Below are positions 26,662 to 36,694 of a stretch of DNA of 64,000 nucleotides, piece by piece (position 1 is the first letter of the stretch; every line of letters begins with the position of its first letter). This DNA is from Granulosicoccus antarcticus IMCC3135. GTDB lineage: Bacteria; Pseudomonadota; Gammaproteobacteria; Granulosicoccales; Granulosicoccaceae. Position numbers and translations under genes: made by a program. Location of the stretch: positions 3,778,501-3,842,500 of the forward strand of contig NZ_CP018632.1 in NCBI RefSeq assembly GCF_002215215.1. Direction: 5' to 3'. Under the pieces are notes generated by a model. That model saw only the letters and a list, made by a program, of their open reading frames with translations. It was not told the origin of the DNA and did no database searches.

Positions 26662-28050
26662 TCAATGAGAGAGGACCTCTTCAACAGTAAGAGCCAGTTC
26701 GAGAAGGTCCTGGTCCCTGCCCATAACTCCATCAAATTCGATGCCGATCGGCAAACCGTTGACGTTCTGGCAGGGCAGGGAGATACCGGGCACACCCAGA
26801 TTTGATCCCAGATCGGTATTCCGAATGAAGGTAGGGAAGGTAGGTACCTGTTCACCGTTCAGGCTAACGGTCTCATCTGAACCGATGTCGGTTGCCCGCA
26901 ATGGTGATGTTGGAAACGCAAGGGCTGTCAGGTTGTGCTGAGCAAATGCCTCGGCATAGATTGCGCGCATGGCCGGACGATGTTCATTGATGGCAGCCTG
27001 ATAGGCAGTTTCAGGCATGGCACCACCACCAAGTTGACTCTTGAATGCACCGGCGACATCGGGTGACCCAATTTGTTCGATAAGCTTCTCGAAGCTGACT
27101 TCAGGAGCATGCTCTTTCAAATAGGCCGGTAAGTCGCGCATGACCTCGTACAAGACAACAGGAAAACTGAATTCCTCATTGTGACTCCAGATGTCGGAGA
27201 TATTGACTTCCACCAGCCTGGCTCCCGCGGACTCGAGTGTCTTGAGTTGCTCCTGAATAGCTTTCTCGACTTCAGGCTCCAGATTCTCAAACAGAACCTC
27301 TCTGCAGATACCCAGTACCACCTGGTTGATGTCTTTCTTCCTGGCAGCTGTCGACGAACCGGAGAGCACAGAGTCAAGCAAGACGATATCCTCAACCTTA
27401 TTCCCAAAGGTGCCAGCGGTATCACGAGTATGGCTGATAGGGACGATGCCATTGCTTGCATAGCGCCCGACAGTTGGGCGGAAGCCAACAATGCCGCAAA
27501 GCGCTGCAGGCAGCCTGACAGAGGCACCTGTGTCTGTACCAAGGCCCGCTGGGAATATACCCGCTGCAACAGCAGCTGCGGTACCGCCAGAGGATCCGCC
27601 TGGTATCTTGCTTTGGTCATGCGGGTTTCGTATAGCACCAGTCACTGAGTTATTCGATGTGACGCCGAATGCCAGTTCGTGCATGCCTGATTTTGCCGCA
27701 ATGATAGCGCCTTGGCCCTCAAGCGCGACGATGACGCCGGCATCCGTTGCAGGCGTATGGTTCTGCAGCGCGGTAGTACCAGCGGTCGTTGGAAAGGCCA
27801 CGGTATTGATGTTGTCTTTGACGATCAGTGGTATTCCGCAAAGAGGCTCTGCATTACCCGACTGACGTCTCTGGTCAGCACGCTTTGCGTTCTCCATCAA
27901 TAGATTGGGATCGAAGCTTGAAATTGCATTCAGACTCGTATTCTGCTTCTCACGCAGAATGACATCTGCGGCGAATTCTGCAGCAGAAATGTCTTTCTTT
28001 TCTAGTCTGCGTTTTAGCTCCGCAGCGCCAATTAGTTCTGAAGTTGCCAT
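26662..28050 (-). CDS. amidase (amidase-signature family)
   Basis: A 462-aa hydrolase acting on amide bonds. The Ser-Ser-Lys triad region is visible: Lys in LIVKDNINT, and IPGGSSGGTAAAVAAG with the cis-Ser and nucleophile region GTDTGASVRLPAALCGIVGFRP. The start has AAGGAGAG upstream. No carrier-protein or GatB/C partner is near, so it is a small-molecule amidase rather than GatA. A palindromic site lies 50 bp upstream. Confidence 0.88.
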   Translation of the reverse strand: MATSELIGAAELKRRLEKKDISAAEFAADVILREKQNTSLNAISSFDPNLLMENAKRADQRRQSGNAEPLCGIPLIVKDNINTVAFPTTAGTTALQNHTPATDAGVIVALEGQGAIIAAKSGMHELAFGVTSNNSVTGAIRNPHDQSKIPGGSSGGTAAAVAAGIFPAGLGTDTGASVRLPAALCGIVGFRPTVGRYASNGIVPISHTRDTAGTFGNKVEDIVLLDSVLSGSSTAARKKDINQVVLGICREVLFENLEPEVEKAIQEQLKTLESAGARLVEVNISDIWSHNEEFSFPVVLYEVMRDLPAYLKEHAPEVSFEKLIEQIGSPDVAGAFKSQLGGGAMPETAYQAAINEHRPAMRAIYAEAFAQHNLTALAFPTSPLRATDIGSDETVSLNGEQVPTFPTFIRNTDLGSNLGVPGISLPCQNVNGLPIGIEFDGVMGRDQDLLELALTVEEVLSH

Positions 28051-28099
28051 ACTTTCTCTCCTTTTCTACGCTGTAGGGTACCTCGGAGGGAAGGTAGAA

Positions 28100-28123
28100 A
28101 ATATCATCACAAATGATGATATT
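28100..28123. promoter_or_regulatory. palindrome upstream of the amidase gene
   Basis: AATATCATCA-CAAA-TGATGATATT is a perfect inverted repeat with 10-bp arms, located upstream of the amidase and downstream of the LuxR-type gene. It could be the operator of an amidase regulator; a terminator role is less likely because GC content is low. Confidence 0.45.
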
Positions 28124-28189
28124 CCTGAATCAGGGCTTTGCCTGGCCATCTACGAAGTACCCGTTCAGGCGAGTGCTGAGAATTGAAAC

Positions 28190-28951
28190 TCAGTGAAGAA
28201 GATTCACTTGATCTGCCAGAAACTGGCTTAGCTGAGTTCGTCGGTTGAGATCAGATTTTCGGAAAATTGAGCCAATATGTGTTCTGAGTGTCGACTTTGA
28301 GAAGCAGAGCTTTTGGCAAATCTCATTATCCGTAAATCCGACCACCAACATATCGGCAATTTCAACTTCACGATTTGTGAGTTGAAGTTGCGCACTGATC
28401 TGGCTAAATCTTAGCGCAGGCAAAGTCTCATCAAGCTTGTGCGCTCTGATAAGCGCATTGACAAAACTTGGTCCAATGGCATCAATGATCATGGCATCGC
28501 GGGCCGAGAAATCTTCTGCTGATTTACCTCGCCAAACTCTGACATCCCCAATATTTGTACCTCTGTCATAGGCAAAATAGTTGATGCCATAACATAAGCC
28601 ATCTTGTTTGAGGAAGTCATTGAAGAACTCGGTCTTAACCAATCGCTTGTGACTCAGAACCTGGCTAACAGGCGTGGCTTTTCGTCGCCTTTGAAGCATG
28701 GGCGTGATGGGGTCGTGAAATTGATAATATGCTTCATATCTGGAAAGGTTGTCTAGACACATATTGATTTGTACGCAGGACAAGAATTTGTTCGCATCCT
28801 GGTCCCAGACAAAAGAGGCAAAATATTCTGCATTCAGTAATTCAAGTAAACGGCTCCCAACACGTTGACGAACCTGCGCATGATCAAAGTCGCCACTTAG
28901 ATCGCGCATGATCGAAAAAACAAGATCAGTCTCATGAGTGTTCAGGTTCAC
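28190..28951 (-). CDS. LuxR-type transcriptional regulator
   Basis: A 253-aa protein. The C-terminal LuxR helix-turn-helix is clear (LTNREVEIADMLVVGFTDNEICQKLCFSKSTLRTHIGSIFRKSDLNRRTQL). The N-terminal about 180 residues form a GAF- or autoinducer-like sensor with no recognised ligand signature. Start is GTG 28951 with a G-rich stretch upstream. It lies upstream of, and on the same strand as, the amidase, so it may control that gene. Confidence 0.82.
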   Translation of the reverse strand: MNLNTHETDLVFSIMRDLSGDFDHAQVRQRVGSRLLELLNAEYFASFVWDQDANKFLSCVQINMCLDNLSRYEAYYQFHDPITPMLQRRRKATPVSQVLSHKRLVKTEFFNDFLKQDGLCYGINYFAYDRGTNIGDVRVWRGKSAEDFSARDAMIIDAIGPSFVNALIRAHKLDETLPALRFSQISAQLQLTNREVEIADMLVVGFTDNEICQKLCFSKSTLRTHIGSIFRKSDLNRRTQLSQFLADQVNLLH

Positions 28952-29064
28952 TGTTGTACCCCCAATGTATTGAGTCCAAGGAAAAACGATATCACAACAC
29001 CAAAGGCGCGATTATGTCGGGGACTCGTCATTGCGCTTTTGGGTATAAGCAGACCAAATCGGCA

Positions 29065-29617
29065 TCAGAGAACCTCTTTCAGCTTTTCCGCAAGCACTCT
29101 TACGATGACTGGGGGATCGATGATGGCCATTTCGATTGCAACGCTGAACTCCGGCAGTTTGGGCAAGCGGTGATGTTCCCGGATCAGCGTCAAGTCGGTA
29201 CAGTCCTCGACTGGAATCACGCCGACTCCCATGCCTGAACAGACACCTGCCCGCACGCCCTCCAGTGTGCTGCATGAATACACCGAGCGCCAGTGATCAC
29301 CGGCAGCCTCGATGGTCGTGGTGGCAGCCCGAAAGTATTGGCAGGGACCACTGATATGTGCCAGCGAAATACTGAGCTCGTTGTCGAGATCAAGGCCCGC
29401 ATCCGCGATCCAGACCAGCTGGTTCTTTGCAAGCACTTTACCGGTTTCTATGCCAAGGGGTTGTCGCATGATGGCCAGATCGAGGAAACCATCGCGAAGG
29501 CTCTTTCGATGATGTTCCGAGAGGCTTGCGTCGATTCGCACTGATACCTTTGGCCTCGACACCGCAAACTCACGAATCACTTTCATTACCTTCGGAAAAA
29601 GATAGTAGTCCTCAATG
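29065..29617 (-). pseudogene. LysR regulator lacking its DNA-binding domain
   Basis: The frame reads as the effector domain of a LysR protein, beginning IIEDYYLFPKVMKVIREFA and ending at 29065. Upstream in the same frame is a stop at about 29620 and no helix-turn-helix. About 90 N-terminal residues are missing, so the gene is truncated at the breakpoint beside the chimeric gene that follows. Confidence 0.7.
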
Positions 29618-29715
29618 ATTTATCGCATATCGCGATGGATAGGGCAACAAATGTCGTTTATCAACGGATGAATGAGCCTGTATGCTCGCTCGCAAAGCAA
29701 CTTTTGGAAAGTTCC

Positions 29716-30396
29716 ATGCAAGATTCCATTACCTTTGATCCAGTTGATTTCACAGCAAAGCTGGTACGCATCCCCAGTTGCGATCCACCGGGTGGTGAGC
29801 TCGCAGTGGCGCAAGTGGTGGCACAACAACTGACGGCACTTGGCATCGAATGCGAGCTGGACGAATTCCAGCCGGGGCGGACGAACGTGATTGGTCGCGT
29901 GCGCGGTACAGGGACGAAGCGCCCGATGGTTTTTTCTGCCCATCTGGATACGGTTCCAGTTGGTGATCAGGAATGGGACTTTCCACCGTTTGCTGGCACG
30001 GTGAAAGAAGGCCAGCTGCAGGGCCGTGGATCGTCCGACATGAAATCGGCAGTAGCCACGTTCATCGCAGCGGCGGACCGGCTGAACTATGCGGATGAAT
30101 TGGGTCTGGATCGTGACATCGTTTATCAAATGTTAAGTGGTGGTGCAGGGCAGTCGCGTATGTCTGATCTGCGGATGCCACTCATGATTTCGGGGGCTTA
30201 TGATCCACCTACGGCTAGCCTCAAGATGTTTGAAAAAGACCTAAGCATCATTGGCAATGACATCGCTGAAAAGGGTGTGCAGACGCCGTTATTTGACGCC
30301 TGCCAGGTGCTGTACGGTGCCGCTTTCGCAGAGTTGCCAGAAGGGTTGGATACCGCTGCGATATTTGAAATCTATCGCAACGGTCGCAAGGATTAA
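29716..30396 (+). pseudogene. chimera of M20 peptidase N-terminus and dehydrogenase C-terminus
   Basis: An open frame joins two unrelated genes. Residues 1 to about 120 are the start of an M20-family metallopeptidase (FSAHLDTVPVGD and GRGSSDMKSAVATF, zinc-site motifs). From about 30085 it becomes the C-terminal helical domain of a 3-hydroxyisobutyrate/threonate-type dehydrogenase (LDRDIVYQMLSGGAGQS...KMFEKDLSIIGNDIAEKGV). A deletion has fused them in frame. Neither part should be active. An imperfect inverted repeat (30398-30443) follows and may be the old terminator. Confidence 0.72.
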
Positions 30397-30489
30397 GGCT
30401 TGACGTCAGTTTGGCCAAATACGCCAAACAATGACGTATCAAGCTCAGACCAACCGCCCGCTGCCGCATCTTCGGCACGGGTGCGAGCA

Positions 30490-32048
30490 GCGCTGACCAC
30501 GGGCGAGGGCGCGCCCACGTAACCGTTCACGGCCCCGCATGCGGGGTGTAGGAACCGCAGCTGATTCTTTCAGCTAGTCGCTAACCGAGGCGTATCAAAC
30601 GGAAAGCGCACTTTCACCTCGCCCTCAATCATCGACTGGTGACACGCGATGCGGATAAACTGATAGCTTGAGATCCCTATCCGTTGTGCAGTGCCCACGA
30701 TGCTCAGTATCAAGGGACGAAACTGATCGCCTTGATACGATTGGGTGGCAAAGCTCAACTTGCGCCAGATCACATAGGGCCGAAGCGCACGCTCAGCGCT
30801 ATTGTTGTCTAGCGGGATTCTGTGATCTTTGAGAAAGGTCCAACACATCGATTCTCGCTTGAGAAGATGTTGGCATTGACGTTTGGTTCGCCCATCGATT
30901 CGTAGCCGGGCACCTCGCTCCAGCGTCTGGTGAAAGCTGCGGCGTAGTCGCTGCATTCGCCGGTAATAAACGGCCTCGTCGATGAGTTGATCTTGCCATC
31001 GATGTCGGGTGCGGATAACCGCGTGGGCAAGTAATAAAAGTCGGCGTCCGATCTTGCCGCCATTGCTTACCCGTCCAGCAATATCGATGAATTTTCGAAT
31101 CAGGTGCGGCCAACACAGTTGACGACGACTTTGCGGTACACGGTTATAACCCACGTAGTCATCAGTGACCAAATACCCTGTGAATTCGCCTAACAGCCTA
31201 TCGGCAGCCTCTTTGCCGCGCGAGGCCTGTGTCAGGAAATAGCAAGCTTGCACACACACTAACGACCACAGCCAACGGCACTCATTGCCGCGAAAATGCC
31301 GTGTTTCATCGGCATGCGCCACGGGTTGTTGGCGAACAAAATCGCCAATCTGTCGGTACGGGTCGCCTAATGCGCTCGTCGCTTTTGCCTGAGCCTGAGA
31401 GAGGGCACCGAGACTGAAATGCAACTGCCAGTGCTCAACCAGATAATCCTGAATATTACGAATCGACAAATGATAACGCCCGGACAGATGAGCGATAAGT
31501 GCCACCAGATTGGGGCCCATCTGCCCCGAAGGCACGCTATCGGGAGTCTGGGCGCAATGATGTTTACCACACCCGTTGCACTGCCCACCGAACAGTTGAT
31601 GCTCAATCACTGAAAAACGCACCACCGGGATATCAAACACCTGGTGACGACAGCGCGGCTCGGGATCGACAAAGATAGAGCCACCACAGCCACAGGCCGC
31701 GGTCGGAAAATAGCGCTGAATCTGATCGACATCACTTTCGGGTACCAGCGGGCGTGCTTTTCATGACCCGGCTGCGCACCCTTTCGTTTTGTAGATCTGG
31801 GTTTCTTTTTTCGGTTGGCTCGTTGCGAGGTGGAGTCTGAAGAGGGTGGACGGGAGGAGTTACGCGAGCTTTTGCCCATGCGTTCGTTCAGCTCTCGAAC
31901 CTGTTCAACAAGCTCCTCATTCTGCGCTTTAAGATCTGAGGCTATCGATTCTAACTGACCAACCACATCCCACAATTGCTCGATCTGAGTGCGAGCCTCA
32001 TCAAGCGTTTGGGGTGGATTTGATAGATGAGGATCGGGCACGATGATG
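30490..32048. mobile_element. IS66-family insertion element, right end truncated
   Basis: The left side carries GTAACCGTTCACGGCCCC near 30520, which may be part of an inverted terminal repeat. No matching sequence exists at the right, where the transposase start lies within 10 bp of a truncated dehydrogenase gene. Boundaries are approximate. Confidence 0.55.
30570..32041 (-). pseudogene. IS66-family transposase with frameshift
   Basis: Two overlapping minus frames make one transposase. The N-terminal part (from GTG 32041) has the coiled coil and KSSRNSSRPPSSD plus GAQPGHEKHAR linker. After about 31755 the continuation is in another frame (LVPESDVDQIQRYFPTAACGCGG...), leading to the DDE domain with HADETRHFRG, YVGYN and NNSAERALRP. 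The frame change lies inside the conserved linker, so the gene is probably inactive. No tnpA/tnpB helper genes are present. Confidence 0.85.
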
Positions 32049-32049
32049 G

Positions 32050-32595
32050 CTAATAAACTCGCGGGGCCTTTTCTTCAGAATAGCCTACATAGTCAGAAAA
32101 CGCTATTGCAACGCCGTGAACGCTTACCGCGCCCACCAGGCTGAGTGCTGCTTCCATCAGTTTCATATCCTTGATGCCGTTCTGCAGGTTCAGACTTGTT
32201 GCACCGGGGTTTCCTGTGGTCAGAAAGTCATGGATTGGCGGTACACGCTTTTTGGCTGCACCAATAGCACCGGAACTGTCTACCAGAATATCTGTGGCCA
32301 ACGCCGGGTCAACACCGTTGCCAACCGCAAGGGCGATGGCTTCTCCGACTGCCCCCCAATAAACCATCAACGGCAGGTTAATGGCCAGTTTCATGGCAGC
32401 CCCGCGTCCAACCGGACCGAGGTGTTCCAACCGGCGAGTAAGATCCCGCATCACAGGTTCAGCAGCTGCAAATGCCACATCTGTTCCTGCCGCCAATCCG
32501 AGCAGTAGTCCCGCCTTGGCAGGGCCAATGGTGCCTCCTATATGAGGGCCTGCCTTGGCATTCCGACTATAATCCAAGCAAATATATACCACCAT
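32050..32595 (-). pseudogene. truncated NAD(P)-dependent beta-hydroxyacid dehydrogenase
   Basis: The frame carries the middle and C-terminal part of a 3-hydroxyisobutyrate-dehydrogenase-like protein (GGTIGPAKAGLLLGLAAGTD..., the catalytic-Lys helix GRGAAMKLAINLPLM, KDMKLMEAALSLVGA). The N-terminal Rossmann domain with the GxGxxG motif is absent and the C-terminus stops early at the IS66 edge. Its 5' break coincides with the shared 19-nt sequence at 32584. Confidence 0.75.
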
Positions 32596-32602
32596 TGCAT
32601 TC
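32584..32602. repeat. 19-nt sequence shared with 6541-6559
   Basis: ATATACCACCATTGCATTC, identical to the copy after the TPR gene, located at the point where the dehydrogenase gene loses its 5' part. Confidence 0.5.
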
Positions 32603-32777
32603 GATCTGAAGAAATCGCAATATCAAACATACAGAACCTGCCGGATTTTTAAAAGACAAAGTCACCAAAGGGTAGGAGCTAGCGCTGACCTTGGCCGGCA
32701 TTGGATAACTCAAGGATGATCTGAGCGCTTTGTCACTGTAGGGCAAACTGCAATATGATGGGTAACAACTGGATCGA

Positions 32778-33335
32778 ATGACGAGTATTAAAACAAGCGT
32801 GGCGACTGACAAATCGAAGAGGATTGAATATGTATCTGATGACAGACAAAGTGATCTATCTCAGCAATTTTCAAATTTAATAGAAGTTCATCATATTGAA
32901 GATGATGAATCTTACAAAACATTAGCTATTTCGGTATTCGATCATTGGCTAAATGATTCTGAAGCAAGAGACCTGCTAGCCATTGACAAGTCAGAGTCAA
33001 GCGATGAGCCACGTCGTAATAGTGCTCTTAACGGCTTACGTTCAATCATGGCTCAATCAACAGAATGCCTTAGCTATGAAATAGTCGAACGAAACGGACA
33101 CGAGTATCCAATGTTTTACAGGTTCAATACATCGCAGGATCTATGTAAGTATTTCAGCCAGAGTCCTTATGGTGTGAGTGCAAAGTTTCATTTCAAAATA
33201 GTTCTCCCAAAGCTCTCAGCGTTGTACTTCGAGGGCCATGATTTTACGAATTATCTCTACTACAAAGATGATAATCATATTCGGAGAATTAGAAGCTGGA
33301 TCGCTGATGCAGGGCTACATGTGTTAGAAAGCTAG
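32778..33335 (+). CDS. orphan hypothetical protein, AT-rich
   Basis: A 185-aa protein from ATG 32778 with no recognised family. It is rich in Asp, Ser and Tyr, has no signal or membrane helix, and its codon use is clearly more AT-rich than the genes around it. It ends over the 3' end of the convergent NmrA-like gene. Its position between broken genes and insertion sequences suggests recent acquisition. Function unknown. Confidence 0.55.
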   Translation: MTSIKTSVATDKSKRIEYVSDDRQSDLSQQFSNLIEVHHIEDDESYKTLAISVFDHWLNDSEARDLLAIDKSESSDEPRRNSALNGLRSIMAQSTECLSYEIVERNGHEYPMFYRFNTSQDLCKYFSQSPYGVSAKFHFKIVLPKLSALYFEGHDFTNYLYYKDDNHIRRIRSWIADAGLHVLES

Positions 33336-34150
33336 CTACGTGAGCTGAAGTACGCATCCCAGCTTTGGTGCGACCGTGCGACCGTCCGGTCACCGCATCG
33401 AAATCACTGGCATTGTCGTAGGCACCAAGACGTATTCCGTCGTAGATCCCTGCGATGATCTCGCCGAAAAACGGGCCAAGTTCGGCCGTGCGATCCTCGG
33501 TATACTCGGCCGCGGTCATGGTGCGGTAGGTAAGCTGTGTTCCGAATGCGCTGTTCATATAATTAACCAACTGCGCTTGCGTGATCGGAGTACCGTTGAT
33601 ATTGACGATCTGGTTGTCGTGATCCGAATTCAACAGAAGCTGTGCGTAGGCGTGGGCAAGCTCCGCTCGGGTCGTGTAACCGCATTTCCCGTCGCCAGCG
33701 CTATTCGCAATTTCTCCACGTGATCGGTAGCTGTCGATATAGTCCACGTCCGGTTCAATATAAATACCATTACGGCCGATGACCCATGTCAGCCCGCTGG
33801 CTCGAATGTCGGCCTCGGTTTGGCGACTGCTCTGTACCACGGGCGAAAAGCGGGTTCCCTGTTCCGGTCCCTGAATGCCGGTGTAGACAATTTTGCCTAC
33901 ACCGGCGATTTGGGCAGCCTCGATCACGTTACGGTGCTGCTGAATGCGTTCCTCCGGCGGGTCAATGCCTGACACCAATAGCAATGTGTCTATACCCGTC
34001 AGCGATGCCTGGAGTTGCATTGGTTCGGAGTAATCTCCGGGACGTATTTTCATGTCAAGACCCTGAGCCTTCTGCGGGGTCCGTGCAAGACCGACGACCG
34101 GTGTGCCGCCCGGCGTATCCAGAAGTGCTTGCGCTATCTCGAGCTCTTCT
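33289..34150 (-). pseudogene. NmrA/QOR2-like NAD(P)-binding protein, 5' truncated
   Basis: The frame matches an NmrA-type atypical short-chain dehydrogenase (GGTPVVGLARTPQKAQGLDMKIRPGDYSEP, then GIDTLLLVSG and NVIEAAQIAGVGKIVYTG). The first strand with the GxTGxxG cofactor loop is missing; upstream residues are antisense to the next gene. The C-terminus is also unusual. It is cut at about 34140-34160, the same point where the opposite gene loses its 5' end. Confidence 0.7.
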
Positions 34151-35340
34151 GGGATCGTGTCGAGGGACAAGCCTACCAGTACGATGTTGAGATCAATGGC
34201 GAGGCAGTCGGCAGCACCGATGGCACCAGCTTCTTCATAGGTGACGAGACGACCTATCGCGATGGATCGGGCCAGTTGCAGATCATGCTGGTTGCGCGCA
34301 ATGCAGCGGGTGCGAGTTCGGCACAAAGTGCGTTGGCGCTGACGGCGGGCGATGGTGTACCGGATGATGGTGGGGACAATCCGCCCGAGCCAATTGATGA
34401 TGCCTTGTTATCGCTCGAACGTGCTGGCAGTCTTCTTCAGGAGCTCACTAGCCTGATGCGCAGTAATGGACTGACCGAGCATCAGGGTACCTTGCGCTCC
34501 CTTAACAGAATCGACGCAGACAACTACACCTCGGAAGAGGTGCTTGCAAGCAGTAGTGAGTCCTCTTACTCATCAGATACGCTGTACCGACGCAACTGTG
34601 TCAACGGCGGCAACGTTGAGCATCGTGTTGAGTTCAGTTATCACGGCTTTTACAGACACGGCTTCGATGCGTTTGATTGTATGTTTCCGGGTTACCGACT
34701 TGTTTCAGGGTTTGGTACCTACACAAATCAATACGATGGTTTCGACTATGCCGGTAATACCTGGACCGGTTATCGCGGGGCGTTCGATGCACTGGTTGTC
34801 GAACAGGGCGATGCCCGCGAGACGATGACGGCATCCTCTATCCAGGACAACACGTCGCGAGGTCAGATCAATTCGAGCGAGCGCTATCGCATACGTCGCT
34901 ATTTGCGCATCGAAAACGGGGAATACGATTACGAGAAGGGCGATGTCGAAGTGGCGGTGCGTAACTGGAATCATCGCTTCAACCGGTTCGACCCAAACAC
35001 GGGGCAGCATGCCTTCAATCGCCTGAACTCCACTTTCACAGTGAGCGCGAGCTGGACTGATAGACAGACGCTCGACATCGACGCGGTGTTTGATGGTCGG
35101 GGCGAAGCAGCACCTTGGTTCGACAACGGTCGCCTGCGCATTGTCAGCGATACGGGCGACTCGCTCGAAGTATTAGCCGGCACGGGCGATCCGGAGACCT
35201 ATCAGCTGGTTTCCACCGTGAATGGCGTGACGATATCGGAGATACGTCGCTGGGATGTCAATGGCTGTGAGCTCGTCAACACTTTTTGGCAGCAGAGCCT
35301 TGACCGGGAACAGTGTGTGCTGATGCCACCGCTTGGGTGA
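34145..35340 (+). pseudogene. secreted beta-rich protein fragment, 5' truncated
   Basis: From about 34145 the frame reads ELFWDRVEGQAYQYDVEINGEAV, the middle of a fibronectin-III-like domain, then an acidic linker (GDGVPDDGGDNPPEPIDD) and a long beta-rich domain of unknown family to the stop at 35340. The open frame extends to 34015, but that part is antisense to the NmrA-like gene and is not protein-like. A signal peptide and the first domain are missing, so this is probably a broken gene. The cysteines are few and late. Confidence 0.55.
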
Positions 35341-35368
35341 TGGGATTCTGGCGTATGGTCCGCTCTGT

Positions 35369-35560
35369 GTTGCTGAACCTTCAGGTATTTGACATCCTCC
35401 TCTCCCCTTGAAGGAAGAGGATTCCTACGGCGTTCAGGCTATTGCCCAAATCGCTTCAGCGGGTTCCTGTTTCACTGGGGCCGCCTGAATGACATGCTCT
35501 CGTAATTCAGGTCTGACATCCCCTCCACAGGCCAACACGGCGTGTCCCGCCGCTTCTATA
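35369..35560 (-). ncRNA. probable omega (guide) RNA at the tnpB 3' end
   Basis: TnpB proteins use an RNA transcribed from the right end of their element, overlapping the end of tnpB, with the guide read from flanking DNA. Here the scaffold would end at the TCAA at 35389-35392 and the present guide would be ATACCTGAAGGTTCAGCAAC (35388 to 35369). The 5' limit is a guess. Confidence 0.45.
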
Positions 35561-36672
35561 TTTTTTGCTGCATTGGTATCAGCGTTGTCCGAATACCCAC
35601 AGCTCTGGCAGCAGAAACCTGCCTGGCTCTGTCGGTTTTCCTTCGCTATGTGCCCACAGCAAGAGCATTGCTGACTCGTGTACTGAGCCGGGACGACAAT
35701 CAGCTCTCCTCCTGCCCAACCAAGCTTGTAGCCTAACTGACGTCGGAATTCGCCCCACCCCTGGTCCAGAATGGCACGGTTGAGACCGGACTTGGCCTTC
35801 ACGTTCTTGCCCGGCAATGCCTGACTACCCGACGCCGAACGAGACATATTGGCCACTTTCAGATCTTCGATACACACGACTGCGTGGTTATTGCTGATGG
35901 TGTGTGTCTTCTTGTGCAAATAGTCGGCTCGGGCATTGGCAATACGTCGGTATAGTCGGGCAACCCTGTCTTTCTGCTTTCTCCAGTTGTTGGAAAATTT
36001 CTTTTTACGCGCCAGTGAGCGTTGCTCCCGGGCAAGCTTTCTTTGATACGTTGCAAAGCTGTTGAGCGGCAGATGATTCTCTCCGTCACTCTGTGCAGCG
36101 AATACCTTGATGCCCATATCAATACCCACCAAACTCGTGGAGGGGTGTTGTGACGCTTCCACCTCGCGTACTGTCTGCACAGAAAAAAACCACTTGCCAC
36201 AACGCTCACTGATCGTGATATTGCGTAACGTACCCAGCACCTTTCGACTGTTGCGGTAGCGAATCCAGCCTAGTTTGGGCAGAAACACACGATTGTTGGC
36301 TTGATCCAGTTTGAATTGTTTGGGTTCAGGGTATCGAAAACTGTCGCCGTCGCCTTTTTTCTTGAACCGGGGAAATCCTGCCCGCCCGGCAAAGAAATTC
36401 TGAAACGCACGATCAAGATCCCGCAGTGACTGCTGTAACGGGTGGGCCGACGCATTCTTGAGCCAGCAGCTGCCTTCTTCCTTTCGCCACTTCGGCAGGC
36501 GATTGGCCATGGGCACATAGCCTATATACTTCAATCCGGCCTTGTGGTTCTCCTGCTGCAAACCCAGTGCCCTGTTATAGACAAATCGGCAACTACCGGC
36601 AAACTGTCGCAACTTACCCAGTTGTTCGCCGTTGGTACGTAGTTCGAATTTGTAGGCTTGAAGGCGTTCCAT
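35434..36672 (-). CDS. tnpB: TnpB RNA-guided nuclease (IS605 OrfB)
   Basis: A 412-aa TnpB of typical length. RuvC residues are intact: D185 in GIDMGIK, E269 in CIEDLKV and D365 in DNADTNAAKNI. The zinc finger has CSCC at 336-339 and CCQSC at 354-358. The N-terminal OrfB helix-turn-helix region (RFVYNRALGLQQ) is present. No disruption was seen, so it may be active. It promotes retention of the element by RNA-guided cleavage of empty sites; such activity is established for homologs only. Confidence 0.92.
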   Translation of the reverse strand: MERLQAYKFELRTNGEQLGKLRQFAGSCRFVYNRALGLQQENHKAGLKYIGYVPMANRLPKWRKEEGSCWLKNASAHPLQQSLRDLDRAFQNFFAGRAGFPRFKKKGDGDSFRYPEPKQFKLDQANNRVFLPKLGWIRYRNSRKVLGTLRNITISERCGKWFFSVQTVREVEASQHPSTSLVGIDMGIKVFAAQSDGENHLPLNSFATYQRKLAREQRSLARKKKFSNNWRKQKDRVARLYRRIANARADYLHKKTHTISNNHAVVCIEDLKVANMSRSASGSQALPGKNVKAKSGLNRAILDQGWGEFRRQLGYKLGWAGGELIVVPAQYTSQQCSCCGHIAKENRQSQAGFCCQSCGYSDNADTNAAKNIEAAGHAVLACGGDVRPELREHVIQAAPVKQEPAEAIWAIA

Positions 36673-36694
36673 GCATTTATTATACTATTGGCCT

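Noticed and set aside
31607-32041. Programmed frameshift in the IS66 transposase
   Set aside because: The frame change lies in a conserved linker without an evident slippery site, and this family normally uses a single frame; mutation is simpler.
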